Positions 37,790 to 50,856 of a DNA stretch of 64,000 bases are shown in pieces. The number at the start of each line of letters is the position of its first letter. Within the stretch, counting starts at the first letter, position 1. The position numbers and the translations under genes are program-made. A model generated the notes under the pieces. That model was given only the letters and a program-made list of their open reading frames with translations. It was not told where the DNA came from and searched no databases. This DNA comes from Dermatophagoides farinae (Eukaryota; Arthropoda; Arachnida; Sarcoptiformes; Pyroglyphidae), in contig NC_134680.1 of assembly GCF_024713945.1 (NCBI RefSeq), positions 5,453,501 to 5,517,500 of the forward strand, given 5' to 3'.

Positions 37790-40765
37790 TCATTTTTTTC
37801 TTACAAGATTATTAATTGTTTTGATTCGCAACGATGAGGCAATATCTTCTTTTGGAATGTCTTTCGATATGAAAATTTGTAATTTTTGCCGATTAATTAG
37901 ATGAAATCCGTTATCAGAAAAAATGCCAAATAATGAGGAATCATTCACCAGATCTAACCATATGAATGGTGCAATTTTATCGGTAATTAATTCAATATCA
38001 TAGACATGAGAACCGCCACGTTGAAAGGGACCATCAATTTTTTGTAGAAATATTTTCGGATCATTCATTAGTTTTGCATTTTTTAAATGACCCAACAATA
38101 GGAAATTATCTCTCATCAATTGTTGACCATTGATAGTACCGTTAAGTCGAACATTTATGAAACAATTATCACGATTATTACATCTGGATTTATGAAGAAA
38201 TTCATTCATATTCACTTTGAATGCCATGGTTATATCAAATGGATTAGTTAAACAATTAATACGTTGTATTGAAATTGGTTCCTGTTTAGACCAATCGTAA
38301 ATCTCAATATCGACATTAAAATCTGCTACATGGGAATGATCATCACGTACAATGATTACATAGAGATTGTCGTCATCTTCATAGACATCCACTAATAGAT
38401 CATCAAACATACGTTTAGCATAATAATGTAACATTTTCCATTTGCCTTCATATTCAATTGATGTCCATGAAAATCCGGGCCAAATATTGTTCAATTGCCA
38501 ATAAAGTGCACCCATTGTGAATCCATTACCATTATGATAATTGATACGACGATTTCGACGATAGAATTCCGTTTGTATTTTGATAGCCATTGATTGAAAT
38601 ATTTGTGACATGTAGATAAAATCATCTAAATGTTCAATACTAGGCACGGATACATTTTTTGGCAATGGTAAATGTTGATCCATAAATCCAATTAGATAAG
38701 CTAGGCCATTCATTTGATGTTCACGGTGTGTCAGTCCTTCATTGAATGGATATTTTAGATATTCAACACTCAGGTATTTATGTAATAATTCTAATGATGG
38801 TAATGATTGAAAACCATATTCAGAAACAAATTTTGCACTAGGTGCTGTTCGCCAATCCCATGCATCACCAAACATAATGTAATGATGATTATCACCATAT
38901 CGATTATTTTGTGGCATGGTTGATATGTAATTTTCTCGTGGACTAACAATGCCATTCGATGGACTGGATGAAACGAATGGCCGAGAATTATCTTCATTCA
39001 AAATGATTGGCATAATTGTATCGATATAAAGCTGAAGATAATCACGTTTATAATCGGCCAAATGTTGAGCCAATTCTATCCACCACATACCAGCAATAGC
39101 CATTTCATTTTCATTATTACCTGCCCAAAGTGCTATCGATGGATGATGATGTAATCGACGAATTTGTTGACGGATTTCAGTCGAAACTGATTGAATAAAT
39201 TTTGGATCCGTTGGATAAAGTGCACAGGCAAACATCATATCTTGCCAGATCAATATTCCATATTCATCCGCTAATTGATAGAAATAATCTGATTCATAGA
39301 TACCACCACCCCATACACGTAACATATTCATATTGGCCACTTTAGCTGACCATAATAAAAATTGTACATATTCCCGTTTAACATTTTCGCTCAATACATG
39401 TGCTGGAATCCAATTCGAACCTTTAGCAAATAATGGTACACCATTTACACGAAAATAGAAAGAATAAGCTTCAACAGATGCATTTAATCGATCCTGTACC
39501 AATTCTATGGTTCGAAATCCAATGGCTACTTGTTTGTTGCTTATTTCATGTCCAGTATGAATTGTTGCACTTAATTGATATAGAATCTGATCACCAAGAC
39601 CATTCGGAAACCATGGTTTGATTGCCATTTCTTTTGGAATCATAACAAAAGTGTTTACAAATGCTTCACCATCTGAATTGAATTGTGTCTTGAATTCTTT
39701 TACGATTAACACTTGATCAGCCAATGATAGTGTAAGATTTGCATTGATCGATGCTTTTGGTCGACTTTCCATCCAAACGGTTGCATTCAATAGCCATTGA
39801 TTTGATTGTTGTTCATAAACAGTATTGACTGATATGCTACGAATCAATACATTATCATAAGCTTCAATTGCAATTGGTTGCCATATTCCTTGAGTTGGGA
39901 ATGCCGGTCCCTTTGTAATTACAAAAAAAAAACATTATAATCAGAACAAAAACAAAAAAAAAATATAAGAAATATCTAACCCAATCCCAAGGAAAATGAT
40001 GCTTGCATTTTTCGAATAAAATTTGGATGACATTCACCATGTTGAGATTCAGGTGGACAAACTGAAGAATAAGAACAATTGAAATTAATGATAACAATTA
40101 AAATTTGTTTCAATTACCTGGTGGAATTGGATATTCTTTTCGAAGAAAATAATCTCTTGCATAAACAGGTGCAGATGTAAAACTAATTTGTATGACATTT
40201 TGTTGAGTTTTGAGCAAATTTTTAACCAAAAATCGATAACGAATAAATTGATTATCAACCGAACCTAATTGATAACCATTCAATGTTACATTAGCAATTG
40301 TATCCAAACCATGGCAGGTTAAATAAATTTGATCATAAGTTAATAATTGTTTTGGAACTACCAAAAAATGATCAAAGAACGAAAACATTTGATTATTGCA
40401 AAAAGAAAATGTTGTAATCAATAATAACTTACAATCAAAACTTTTTACATATGTCCAATTGGCATATGAAACCCAACGATATTTAACATCATTAAAATCA
40501 TTGTACAATTCATCAAGAATACCGGCATTGACAAGATCTGAATAAATGGTTCCAGGTACTTTAGCAGGTAGACTGTTTGCTGTTTGAAATATACAGTAGT
40601 AGTAAATGAGAATTTTGAATTTAAATAATAATTTTACTTACATCGTTTATTTGCATCGAAAACATTCCAATCATTACCATCCAATGGATGTATGATTACA
40701 GCTGTAATGGTATTGATGATGATCGTAAACAATTCAAGAACAATGATGATGGCTGTATGATTCAT
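37790..40765 (-). CDS. Lysosomal beta-mannosidase (GH2), one apparent frameshift
   Basis: Five coding exons on the minus strand: 40765-40642, 40579-40433, 40357-40118, 40061-39981 and 39910-37790; about 903 residues once one extra base in exon 4 is allowed for. The start MNHTAIIIVLELFTIIINTI is a signal peptide. The N-terminal domain shows LPAKVPGTIYSDLVNAGI and YRWVSYANWTY. The GH2 catalytic barrel carries the acid/base Glu in WAGNNENEM (about residue 464) and the nucleophile Glu in VSEYGFQSLPS (about residue 561). The enzyme removes terminal beta-linked mannose from N-glycan fragments in the lysosome. In exon 4 the frame reading PPESQHGECHPNFIRKMQAS must shift by one base to continue as WDWGPAFPTQGIW; the extra base lies near 39987-39993. 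This may be a sequencing error or a null allele. A degenerate copy lies at 31806-32566. Confidence 0.92.
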
Positions 40766-43128
40766 GGTGATTTTTTTTTTAAATTATCACAACGATCATT
40801 GAAACACTGAAAAATTTTTGTAAAAAATAAATGATTAAAATGTCAATGATGATGATGATGATGGCAAATACACAAAATTTGGTTGAAAAAAAAATAATTG
40901 AAAATAGAGAAAAAAAATATTGATAATTTTTTTTAGAGCCAAATGTAGCTGGCGTAGGTTGATTAAGTTTAGGTTGATTATTTATAAATCGTTATCGACC
41001 ATCACATAGTACCAGATAATAAGAATAAGTGGTCTCCTCATGACGCCCACTCAAATTTTATCACTTTATATAATTGATTGATTGATGATGATGATGATAG
41101 TGATTATAACATTGGAAAAAAAATCAAGTTAAAAATTTTTTTTCCTCAATTTATGAATCATTCCAAATCCTGTAGGTTAACACAGTTAATACAGGTTGTT
41201 TTTTTTCCACAATTTCCATCAATATTACTTGAGTGCAAAGTAAATTGGCATATTGGTCGCTGTTGTTGTTGTTGTTGTCAATACTAAGTGAATGATGAAC
41301 AAAAAAAAATCGTCACCATGGATCATGGATACTCTGTCTCTCTCTCTCTCGGTATACACCAGGTTATTGAAAACGGGAATGTGTGGGAAATGAAATTGTG
41401 TCATCAAGAGGGAAAAAAATTGTTTTCATTAGCAAATAAAAACAAACCAGAATTTTTTTTTTCAGAACCAGAACAAATTATATATCTTTTTATTCTTATT
41501 ATTATTATATCTCGAATCGAATCGATTTCATGCTTATATGTGAATGTGTCAATAAATGTGATGATGATCATATATGAAAAAAATGTCAATTATGAATGAA
41601 TGAATGAATGAATGATTGAAAAAAGAGAATTGACATCTGATGAATAATAATGTGTATGGCTTCTATATATATCATATGATTGTGTTTGTGTATGTTTGTG
41701 TTTAACATTTTTATTAATACGAATTTATTGTTTTTATTCTGTATACAAATGTATTTAAAAGTTATTCATAATAATGATAATGAAATGAATAATAATAATA
41801 ATAATAATTTCAATGTTCCAGGAATATATGGCCAAAATGTGGTGATGGTAGTAGTAGTAGTAGTAATTGTAATGATGATGTGCGCAATGTTTTTTTTTTG
41901 TTTTTGAAAAAAAAATTCAACAGAAAAATTCCCTGGATAATCAAGAAAAAAAATGAAAACAAAAAAAAATTTTATGGACACATGTTATGAATTACAAAAC
42001 AAAACAAAACCAAAAAAAAACAAGAAAGCCCAAATCCCAAAAAAAAAGAATATTCTTATTGTTTGCTCATGTGTATGTATGGCGTTAAACATTGTTTTAT
42101 CTAATAATCGAAAATTCTTCAAATTTTCTTTCTTTTTTTTTTGTTTTGTATATTTGTCGTGTTTGTTAGTGGACGAAAAATATATCATGAATGAAAGAAT
42201 TAAAAATTTTCTAATTCTGCCATTGAATATTGAATATATAGAATAATTAATGATGAAAAAAAAATTAGGCCCAAAAAAGGAACATTTGTTTGTTATTGAT
42301 GAACAATTCAATCAAGAAAAAAATAAAAATTCTCATATATGTGAAAGAAGACATATCACGAAATCGATTATTATATCGGATAATCGATGATTGTCTTCAT
42401 TATTCATCTATATTATTATATACTAAAATTGTTTTCCACAACAGAACAGTTAGCAATATTTTTGTTAGAAAAAAATAATAATAATTTTGTCTCTCTTTGT
42501 GTCTGTCTGTGTGTGTGTGTATTGTATTCAAGGCAGTTTGGTTTTAAAAATATGAAAAAATTTATAGTTTTTGTTTTCAAATTACAATCAATAATTTTGT
42601 AATTCTATAATAACAGTATTAATCAATTATAAAGAGAATGAGAAAGAAAAAACATGAGGCCGCTATGAACATCCAACCCAGTCATCATATTCCATTCTTG
42701 TATTTTCTTTTTACCAGTTTTTCAATTTTTTTTTGGTTAATCAATCAATTATTATATATGATGATGATGTTGTTGTTGTTGAACACAAAAAATAAAACGT
42801 ATGTTTCGATTGGTTCCTTGAATTTTTTTTTATGCGTGTTGTTAGTGTATTGTAATTTAGTGTTGAAAATGAAAACAACAACAAAAAAAAATTTGGATGG
42901 CTTTTGATGCTTGTTGTTGTTGTTGGGTGTTCCAAATGTGAATTTTTCGTGTAATTTTTAAAGACAAAATAATTTTTTTTCGTATGATAATAATCAATAA
43001 AATGAATTGAATGGAAAAATGAGAAAAAAAATAAGAATTATGCATTCAAACGAAAAAAAATGAATATTTATAAAAATGTTAGTGTGTGTGTTTGTCTGTG
43101 TTGAATTTGAATTGAAATATTGAGCATA
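40766..43128. other. Intergenic region and HIF-alpha 3' UTR, no gene seen
   Basis: No supportable coding region. The left end would hold the beta-mannosidase promoter and the right end the 3' UTR of the HIF-alpha gene. Content is AT-rich, with CAT/ATG runs, an AAT run near 41791-41808, a TAG run near 41851-41864, GAAT repeats near 41593-41613 and long A or T homopolymers. Confidence 0.55.
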
Positions 43129-44751
43129 CTATAAATGATTTTCAATCATTGTACCCGCAGTATGATGATGTAAATTTTGATGGCTATTGGTGTTGTTTAC
43201 CAAAAAACAATTATTATTAGTATTGGCTGATATTAAATCCAATGATGATAATTTAATCGATATTGGGCTATTGAACAACGATGGCGATGATGATGATGAT
43301 GATGATGATGAAGGTGGTGATAATGTTGATGTTGAAGAAGATGGTGATGATAATGGTGATGATGAATTTGATGATCCATTACTATTATTATTATTGGCTG
43401 AACTGGTTAATTCATAACCATTGTTTAGATCAGATCCATTGACCAATAGATTGAGTAACACACTATTTGATGCTAAAATTCAAAGATGAAAAAAAAAATT
43501 AATAATGACAATTAATAAAATGAATTTAGAAAAAAAAATCTATAATTCAAATACATACAGAAATTTTTGATCGTCGAATCAGATCGTGGTTTTTTGAACA
43601 CATTTTCTTTGATTATCATTTCATTTGTTTGCCGTTGTTGTTGTTGTTGTTGTTGTTGCTGTGTTATTGATGCAATATTAATGGCCGTTGTAGTATTGGT
43701 TGTTGCCATTTGTTGTTTTGGAACTTTAAATTGTTGTTGTTGTTGTTGATGATTAATAAATGCAACTTTAGGTATAAGTTCATTATTTTTGGTCAATACA
43801 AAATGATGTATAGATGCTGTACCGGTGGTGTTTCCAGCAGCATTTGGTAATCCATTTATACTAGTACCATTACCACAACCATTATTATTACCATTATTAT
43901 TGATCAACATTTTTTGTGCCGGTATATCCGGTGTTAATATAAGATTCTTAATCTTTTTTTCACCTGTTTGTGTCATTGTTGTATAAACATAGATATTACT
44001 ATTTTTACGTTTCATTGTTGTAGGTATTGTTGTTGTTGATGTTGTTGTTGTTGAACGATTATCATTTGAAAATGTTGTCAGATTATTGCTACTACTACTA
44101 CTACTTTGTTGTGTACCAATGTTTGTCTGCTGTTGTTGTTGTTGTTGTAATGAACATTCAAGAATTTGTTGTTGTCTTTCCTGCAATTGTTGTTGAAATT
44201 GTTCACGATTTAAATTATTATTATGATTATTTATTGTTGATGTTTGATTCAATAACTGATTTGATGAGCTATAAATCTTGTTTTTTATATTACAGATAAG
44301 TTGATCGTTTTGTAATAATGCTTCCAGACAACCACTATTCAATTTTGGAAGACTTGATTTATTATTATTAGTTATTGAAGATTGTTGTTGTTGTTGTTGT
44401 TGTCGATTGAATTGATCATTGAAACCATTAAATTTTATATTATTATTATTATTGCCACCATTAACATTGTTGTTGTTTGTCATTGTTAAATTATTATTAT
44501 TGCCATCGTTATTAATATTATTTGTATTTGAAATCCAATCAAAAAGATCATCCAGATTTGAACATGGAAAATCATTCAATAAATAATCATCATCGATTGG
44601 TATAAAGGGTGCACGCATCTCTAAATCTTTATCATCATTCATATTATTATTATTGTTATTGTTATTATTATTATCACATAATTTTCCCATCGAATCATCA
44701 GATATTGATTTTGGTGAATATTGTGAAGACGATGACGATGATGATGAAGAC

Positions 44752-44782
<31 letters not shown>

Positions 44783-47700
44783 TCATTAATGAATCATATG
44801 AACTAATGAATGATGTATTCGATGAATTTGATAATAAAAATTCATCATTTGTAAACGATAAGAATGGATCATTTGAATTACAATCTAGTCCATTAGTTTT
44901 TAATGAATCTTTTATCGAATTATGATTATGATTATTATTATTATGATGATGATGATGATTATTTATATCGGCAAATGTTTCTGATGATGGAAATTTTTTC
45001 ATCATAAATTGATTTTCAAATTCCATACTAAAATTATCCAGGCTATCCAATTTGAGCTTATCATTACCATTTGTATCTAATGATACAAGATTATTAAGAA
45101 ATTCATCTTCAGATAATACACCACCATTAGCCGATATATTAAATGAAGAACTATTCAAAAATATTTCATCAAAAAGATTCATGTCTGTAAAATCCATATC
45201 AGGAAACATTGGTACACAAAGATCACCAGCATCTGGTGCTAAATGTGTTAAATCATCAGCATCATTCAATACGGTAAGACCATTATTATCTTCAGTGAAA
45301 ACAAGAAAACCACTTTCCATGTCGGCCGTTTTAGGTGCCAACACTTGTTCTGTACTTGATATGAATTGATCAGTTATTGATTGAGGCTGACAGATCGATT
45401 CGACAAGCTGTTGTTGTTGTTGTTGCTGTTGTTGTTGTTCAAATAAAAGTTTTTGCTGCAACTGCTGTGTTTCGAATTCTTGATCTTGTTTTTCTTCTTC
45501 TTCAATTTTAATAATAAACGATGGCAACGAAGAATTTGTTGATGACGGTAATGGTGGCGATATCAATGGAGGATGTTGATCATTTGTTAAAACCGGAACC
45601 AATGCTTCTGTTGTTGTAGATGCTGAAACTGATGACAATGATGGACATGCAATATTGCCCAATTCTGGAACAGAAACCAATGATACAGAAGAAACAGATG
45701 ATGATGAATTTTGTTGACCAATCGTTTGCTGTTGTTGTTTGATTGACGATTCAATAATCGAACTTGTTGTACTAACAACCGAATGATTAAGTGATGGTGT
45801 CAATGTTGATGCTGTTAACGAATTATTTTTATCAACAACATTTATAATTGGTGATGATAATTTTGTATTATTATTGCAAACAATAGTAGTACAAGCAGCG
45901 ATATCGGATCGAATTCCACTATTAATCGTCGATTGTTGTTGTTGTTGTGGTTTTTGTACATCCGAAGTCAATAGATGACCATTCACAATGTTACTATTGG
46001 AAACCGAATAAAAAACAAAAAAAAAACGATATAATTTTATGGTCAAAGAACGAGGTCAAATTCTGGGTGTGTGTGCGTGTGTACATGCAGAATAATAATA
46101 ATTACAATTTGTAACCACTATTATAAAAAAATGGAAATATGGTAAATTATTTTTTGCCTTATTAATCATTAAAAACTAAATTATCATTTGATGATTCTTG
46201 ATATGATGATGATTAATGATGATCTATAAATATTCTAGGAATCAAATTCAAGTAATTAAAAATCATGCGCCGATATATTGTGTGTGTGTGTGTGTGCGCC
46301 ATATTTATATATTTGGTATATGATAGTCGTAAAACTTACCTAATAACCTGGTGTATCAAAATAATACTTTGTGGTCTGGTTGAATTTGGTTCATTTATAA
46401 CCGTTGCTTGTGTTGATATCCAACGATAGCCACCAGTTTTTGCAAGAAATTTATATTTACCAAAATCACATTGTCCTTTTGCGAACACTGAAACAAGAAT
46501 AAAAATAAACACATACACAATAAGTTATTATATAGAATGGAAAATAATCATAGAATTTAGAAAAAAAAATAATGATATGAAAACTAAACACAAATAAATT
46601 TATTATGACAAACAAAACCAGACACAGATAAACAAACAAATAAAACACACATGTGTTTGTATTATGTTTTTGTTGTGTTTCAAAAAAATAAAATGATAGA
46701 CAGGTATAAAAGAGAAAACAAATCAAAATTCTATTTAGTCTACTGCTACCCAGTATGTGTGTGTGTGCTTTAAATCTGTTTATTTCAATCATTTTGTCGA
46801 GATAATCATCATTTATAATACATTTCCATGGTCAATTGATGATGAGCAAAATAAATCGAACGATTCAAATTCGATACACCGCAACAATCATATCATAATC
46901 AAGTGATTTTGATTTGATCATCATTCATCATCATCTATATAGAAGATATAATAATGATTATATCGTACGTGTGAAAAGATGACGTCAATATCCGAAAGAA
47001 AAAAAAACCCATACCATAGATTGATTCATAGAAAATCGTAAAAAAACGATTCCATTAGAATTTCGGTGAAATCAGGTCAATTTGAGAATTATTTCACTTT
47101 GTTTTAAATGTCAACGGCTATTAGTGGTTGAAATTTACTTCAATTACACAAAAAAAAACATAAAGACGATGATGATGATAATGATTAATGAAATGCTTCA
47201 AGCAAAAAATGGAATTTTCGTTTTAGGAAAAAAAACCTGAAAATTACCAATGAAAAAAATATCAAAATAAAACACTGTTCACAAGATCATTATTAAATAA
47301 ATATTAAAAAACATTAAAACAAAACAAAAAAATTACAATTTTCATATCTAATCTTTGATGATTTTTTTCTCCACGTTTAAATCACAAATACACACACACA
47401 CACACACAAGAGACAAAATATCTTCTGAGCAAAAAAAAAAAGATATGTCACATAACAACAACAACAACAACAGAAACAGAAAATATAAAACAGACAACAG
47501 AAAGATAACACCCATAATAGAGAAGTTGGATTCATAAATTTTTTTTTTTTTTTTTTTGTTAAAAAAACTTCTGATCAACGTCATCATCATTGAGGTTTAC
47601 CGTATAGTAGGAAAACAAATGTGTGTGTGTGTGTGTATGTATTGTATGCCATCATGTATGATGATCATGATCATCATCATAAAATATAAACTATAAAAAA

Positions 47701-50700
47701 ATGATAAATAATGATAATGATGGTGATAATATCAAATATGTACAACACACACCCCTATATGTAATATGGCCTTGTGATTTTTTTTTCAATTCTTCTTCAT
47801 ATAAAAAACATCATCATTGTATGGGTTTCTGGGTTTCCATCCAGTAGATGGGTGTGTAAAAATGATGATTAGGAAGTGTAAAGCAAAAGTTTTTTTTTCT
47901 CGAAAAAAATATCAGTTTCTCTGGCTCTCTCTCTCTCTCTCTCTCTCTCTTCATAAGAAATTTCTTATCATTATCATCAGCATTTTAATCATAATCATGA
48001 TGATGGTAGCACAAAAAAAACCACACAAGAAACAAACTTGGTTGAAGGTGTTTTTCTCATGGAAATAACAAAGAAACTAGAAAAACACATTTAATTATAT
48101 ACATTATCACAAATGCCAAAATGAAATAAGAGAAAGTAGTCAATGGAAAAATAAATAAATATATGCTACAATGTTTAAAAAAAATGCCATACAGTAATCA
48201 TCATCATCATTTTACGAATGTTCCAAAAAAAGTTTCAATAAAAAAAAATTCCAAGGAAAAATTTCCCAAATTTCATTGATCAGAGGAATTGAATTTGAAT
48301 TTTTTCTATACTCTTTTCTAACAAATTTTTTTCCTTCCAATCGATTAAACATCATGTAAATATATGTAAGAAAAGAATATGCTTTTTCTCAAATGTCAAA
48401 AGCCAATAAAGAAGGCATTACACACACACACACACACACACACAAACAGGAGGATTTCGATTGCCAAAATCGAACATAATACATACACACACACACACAC
48501 ACATATGTATACAAAGAATTGAAAAATTGAATTCCATTCACATAGAGTTTTGAAGAATTTTTTTTTTTTTTGATTGATGTCTCTCTCTGTTTCTCTCTCT
48601 CTCTCTCTCTCTGTCACGCATTTTCATTTTGAACAATATGAAAATGTCAGCAGAATTTAGCCAACAAATTTATGCAATTTAAAAAATGCAGCTAGAATTC
48701 ATTCATTCTGTTCATACAAAATGCAGCACACACACACACAATGAATGGATAAGAAAAAAAAACCGGGCACGCCATTAAGTCGTTTTAGTTATGTGAATTA
48801 ATGAAAAGAAAAAAAAATAGAAAAGTGGTGACAACAACCAAACGATATATTGTCATACCCACATATAGCGGCATAGTATATTAGATTCGAAACGAAAATA
48901 GATCAGAAAAAAAATTTTTTTTTGTGACGGTAAAAAATGAAAAATCATCAAGCAAAACAGAAGAAACGAAAATACAAATGAATGTGAATGGAAATCGAAA
49001 AATTCTTTTGTCATCTTTGTCGAACAAATAACAGTAGTAGTAGTAAGTAGTAGATGAAAAACCGCAACACATCTATTTCATTTGTAATTTGAATGCCATT
49101 TTCATCATCATCATCATCATCATCATTGTCATGATATATACAATTCAATTGTGATCATCATCACTGATGATAATTTTCTACTTTTTTTCATTTTTACACC
49201 GTGTAAAAGCCGACAAAAAAAACCAAGCCAAAATTCGAGTTGTTTTACATTTATTACACACACACACACACAAAATGATACAATAGAATATCATTACCAT
49301 TTCATTTTATTCAGAAACCATTATATCATGATACCATGAAATGGATGTGCTGAATTTAATTTAACATCCAACAACAACAACGAAAAAAAAGAATGAATAA
49401 AGAAATCTACCAATACCCAATTCTTGATATATACACATTTACAGAATGAAAAAATTTCATTATAATTATATGATGGAAAGTGATGATGATGATGATGATG
49501 ATGGTGGATGGATGTGGGTGTTATCTTCATAATGATAGCTTCAAGGCCTGATCATCGTTTTTTTTTGAAAAAAAAGAGATATAAATCATCATATAATGTA
49601 AAAAGAAAATTCAGAATCAAATTCGATTCCAATGAAATTTTATTCCCATCATCATCGTAATAAAATTAATACTATCAAATAAAATATGTCAATTTTTATT
49701 CTGGAACAAAAAAAAATAGGCAGAGACAAAAATTCTTGATATCAATCTAGTAATAATAATGATAATATAGTGCTCAGTATCGATTCTTGTCTATATAAAA
49801 TATTGTTCGAATATAACAGAATTTAGTAATGAAAAACCAATTTGGAAATGGGTCATCATTACCATGCATGCATATACTAACAGATTTTTTTTCTATTATG
49901 ATCCAAATCATAATAACCAATATATTATCATGAATCAATGAAAAATATGGAACAAATGTCAGAGATTCTTAACATGGTAAACTGGAAATGCCAAGAAAAA
50001 TAAACCGAATATATATATACCGAAAATGGGTTATCATTATTTACAACGCAAACGCAAATCCAAACAAAGAGGGAAATAATCATTTTCAACTTCAAGGTCT
50101 TCAATATCAACAACAACAACAACAACAACAACGAAAAAAATTCCATCATAAACATTTTTGTACCGACAAGTGTGTGCCAAAAGAAAAAATTCAATAATTG
50201 AATCTTGGAATAACTGGCTTTCTTTTTTTTCGATTAATATAGCTCTCAAAAGTATACCAAATTTTTTTTCCTGTATATAGAAAGGAAACAAATCCGGAAC
50301 AGAAATTTGTAGCCACGAAAAATATGAAAAATGAAAGAAAAAGATTTTTTTTTTTTTTTTTGGGGTGTGAAAATATTATTATTATCATTTTTTTCTAGGC
50401 CCATTGTCTTTTAAATGATGATAATGATAATTTCTTTTGTTCATCATCATTACTGCTACTTGGTATTAGTGCATGATGATACATAATTCATAAATAAATT
50501 TCAATGAAAGAAACCAAAATGAATTTTTTTTTCTTGTTGTTCACCAAAAAAAACACTGAACAAGACAAAAATTCCAATCTGTAGAATTTTTTTTTTGTTT
50601 TGTTTTTTTTTTGGCAGAAAAAATAAAAATTCATCAAGTTCAAACACAACAAAAAACAATTATCAATGAAAGAATCGACTACGACTACAGCAACAAAAAC

Positions 50701-50824
50701 AATGTGTAAAGAATGAAATGTTTGTATACATGAATCCGTGGTAAAATATGAATTTTTTTCATTGAAATGAATGAAAAATTTGCACGGTTTTTTTGGCTAT
50801 ACAAAATATTTGAAATATAAAACC

Positions 50825-50856
<32 letters not shown>

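Noticed and set aside
44653-44925. Plus-strand Asp-rich open frame
   Set aside because: It is antisense to the poly-Ser region of HIF-alpha exon 7.
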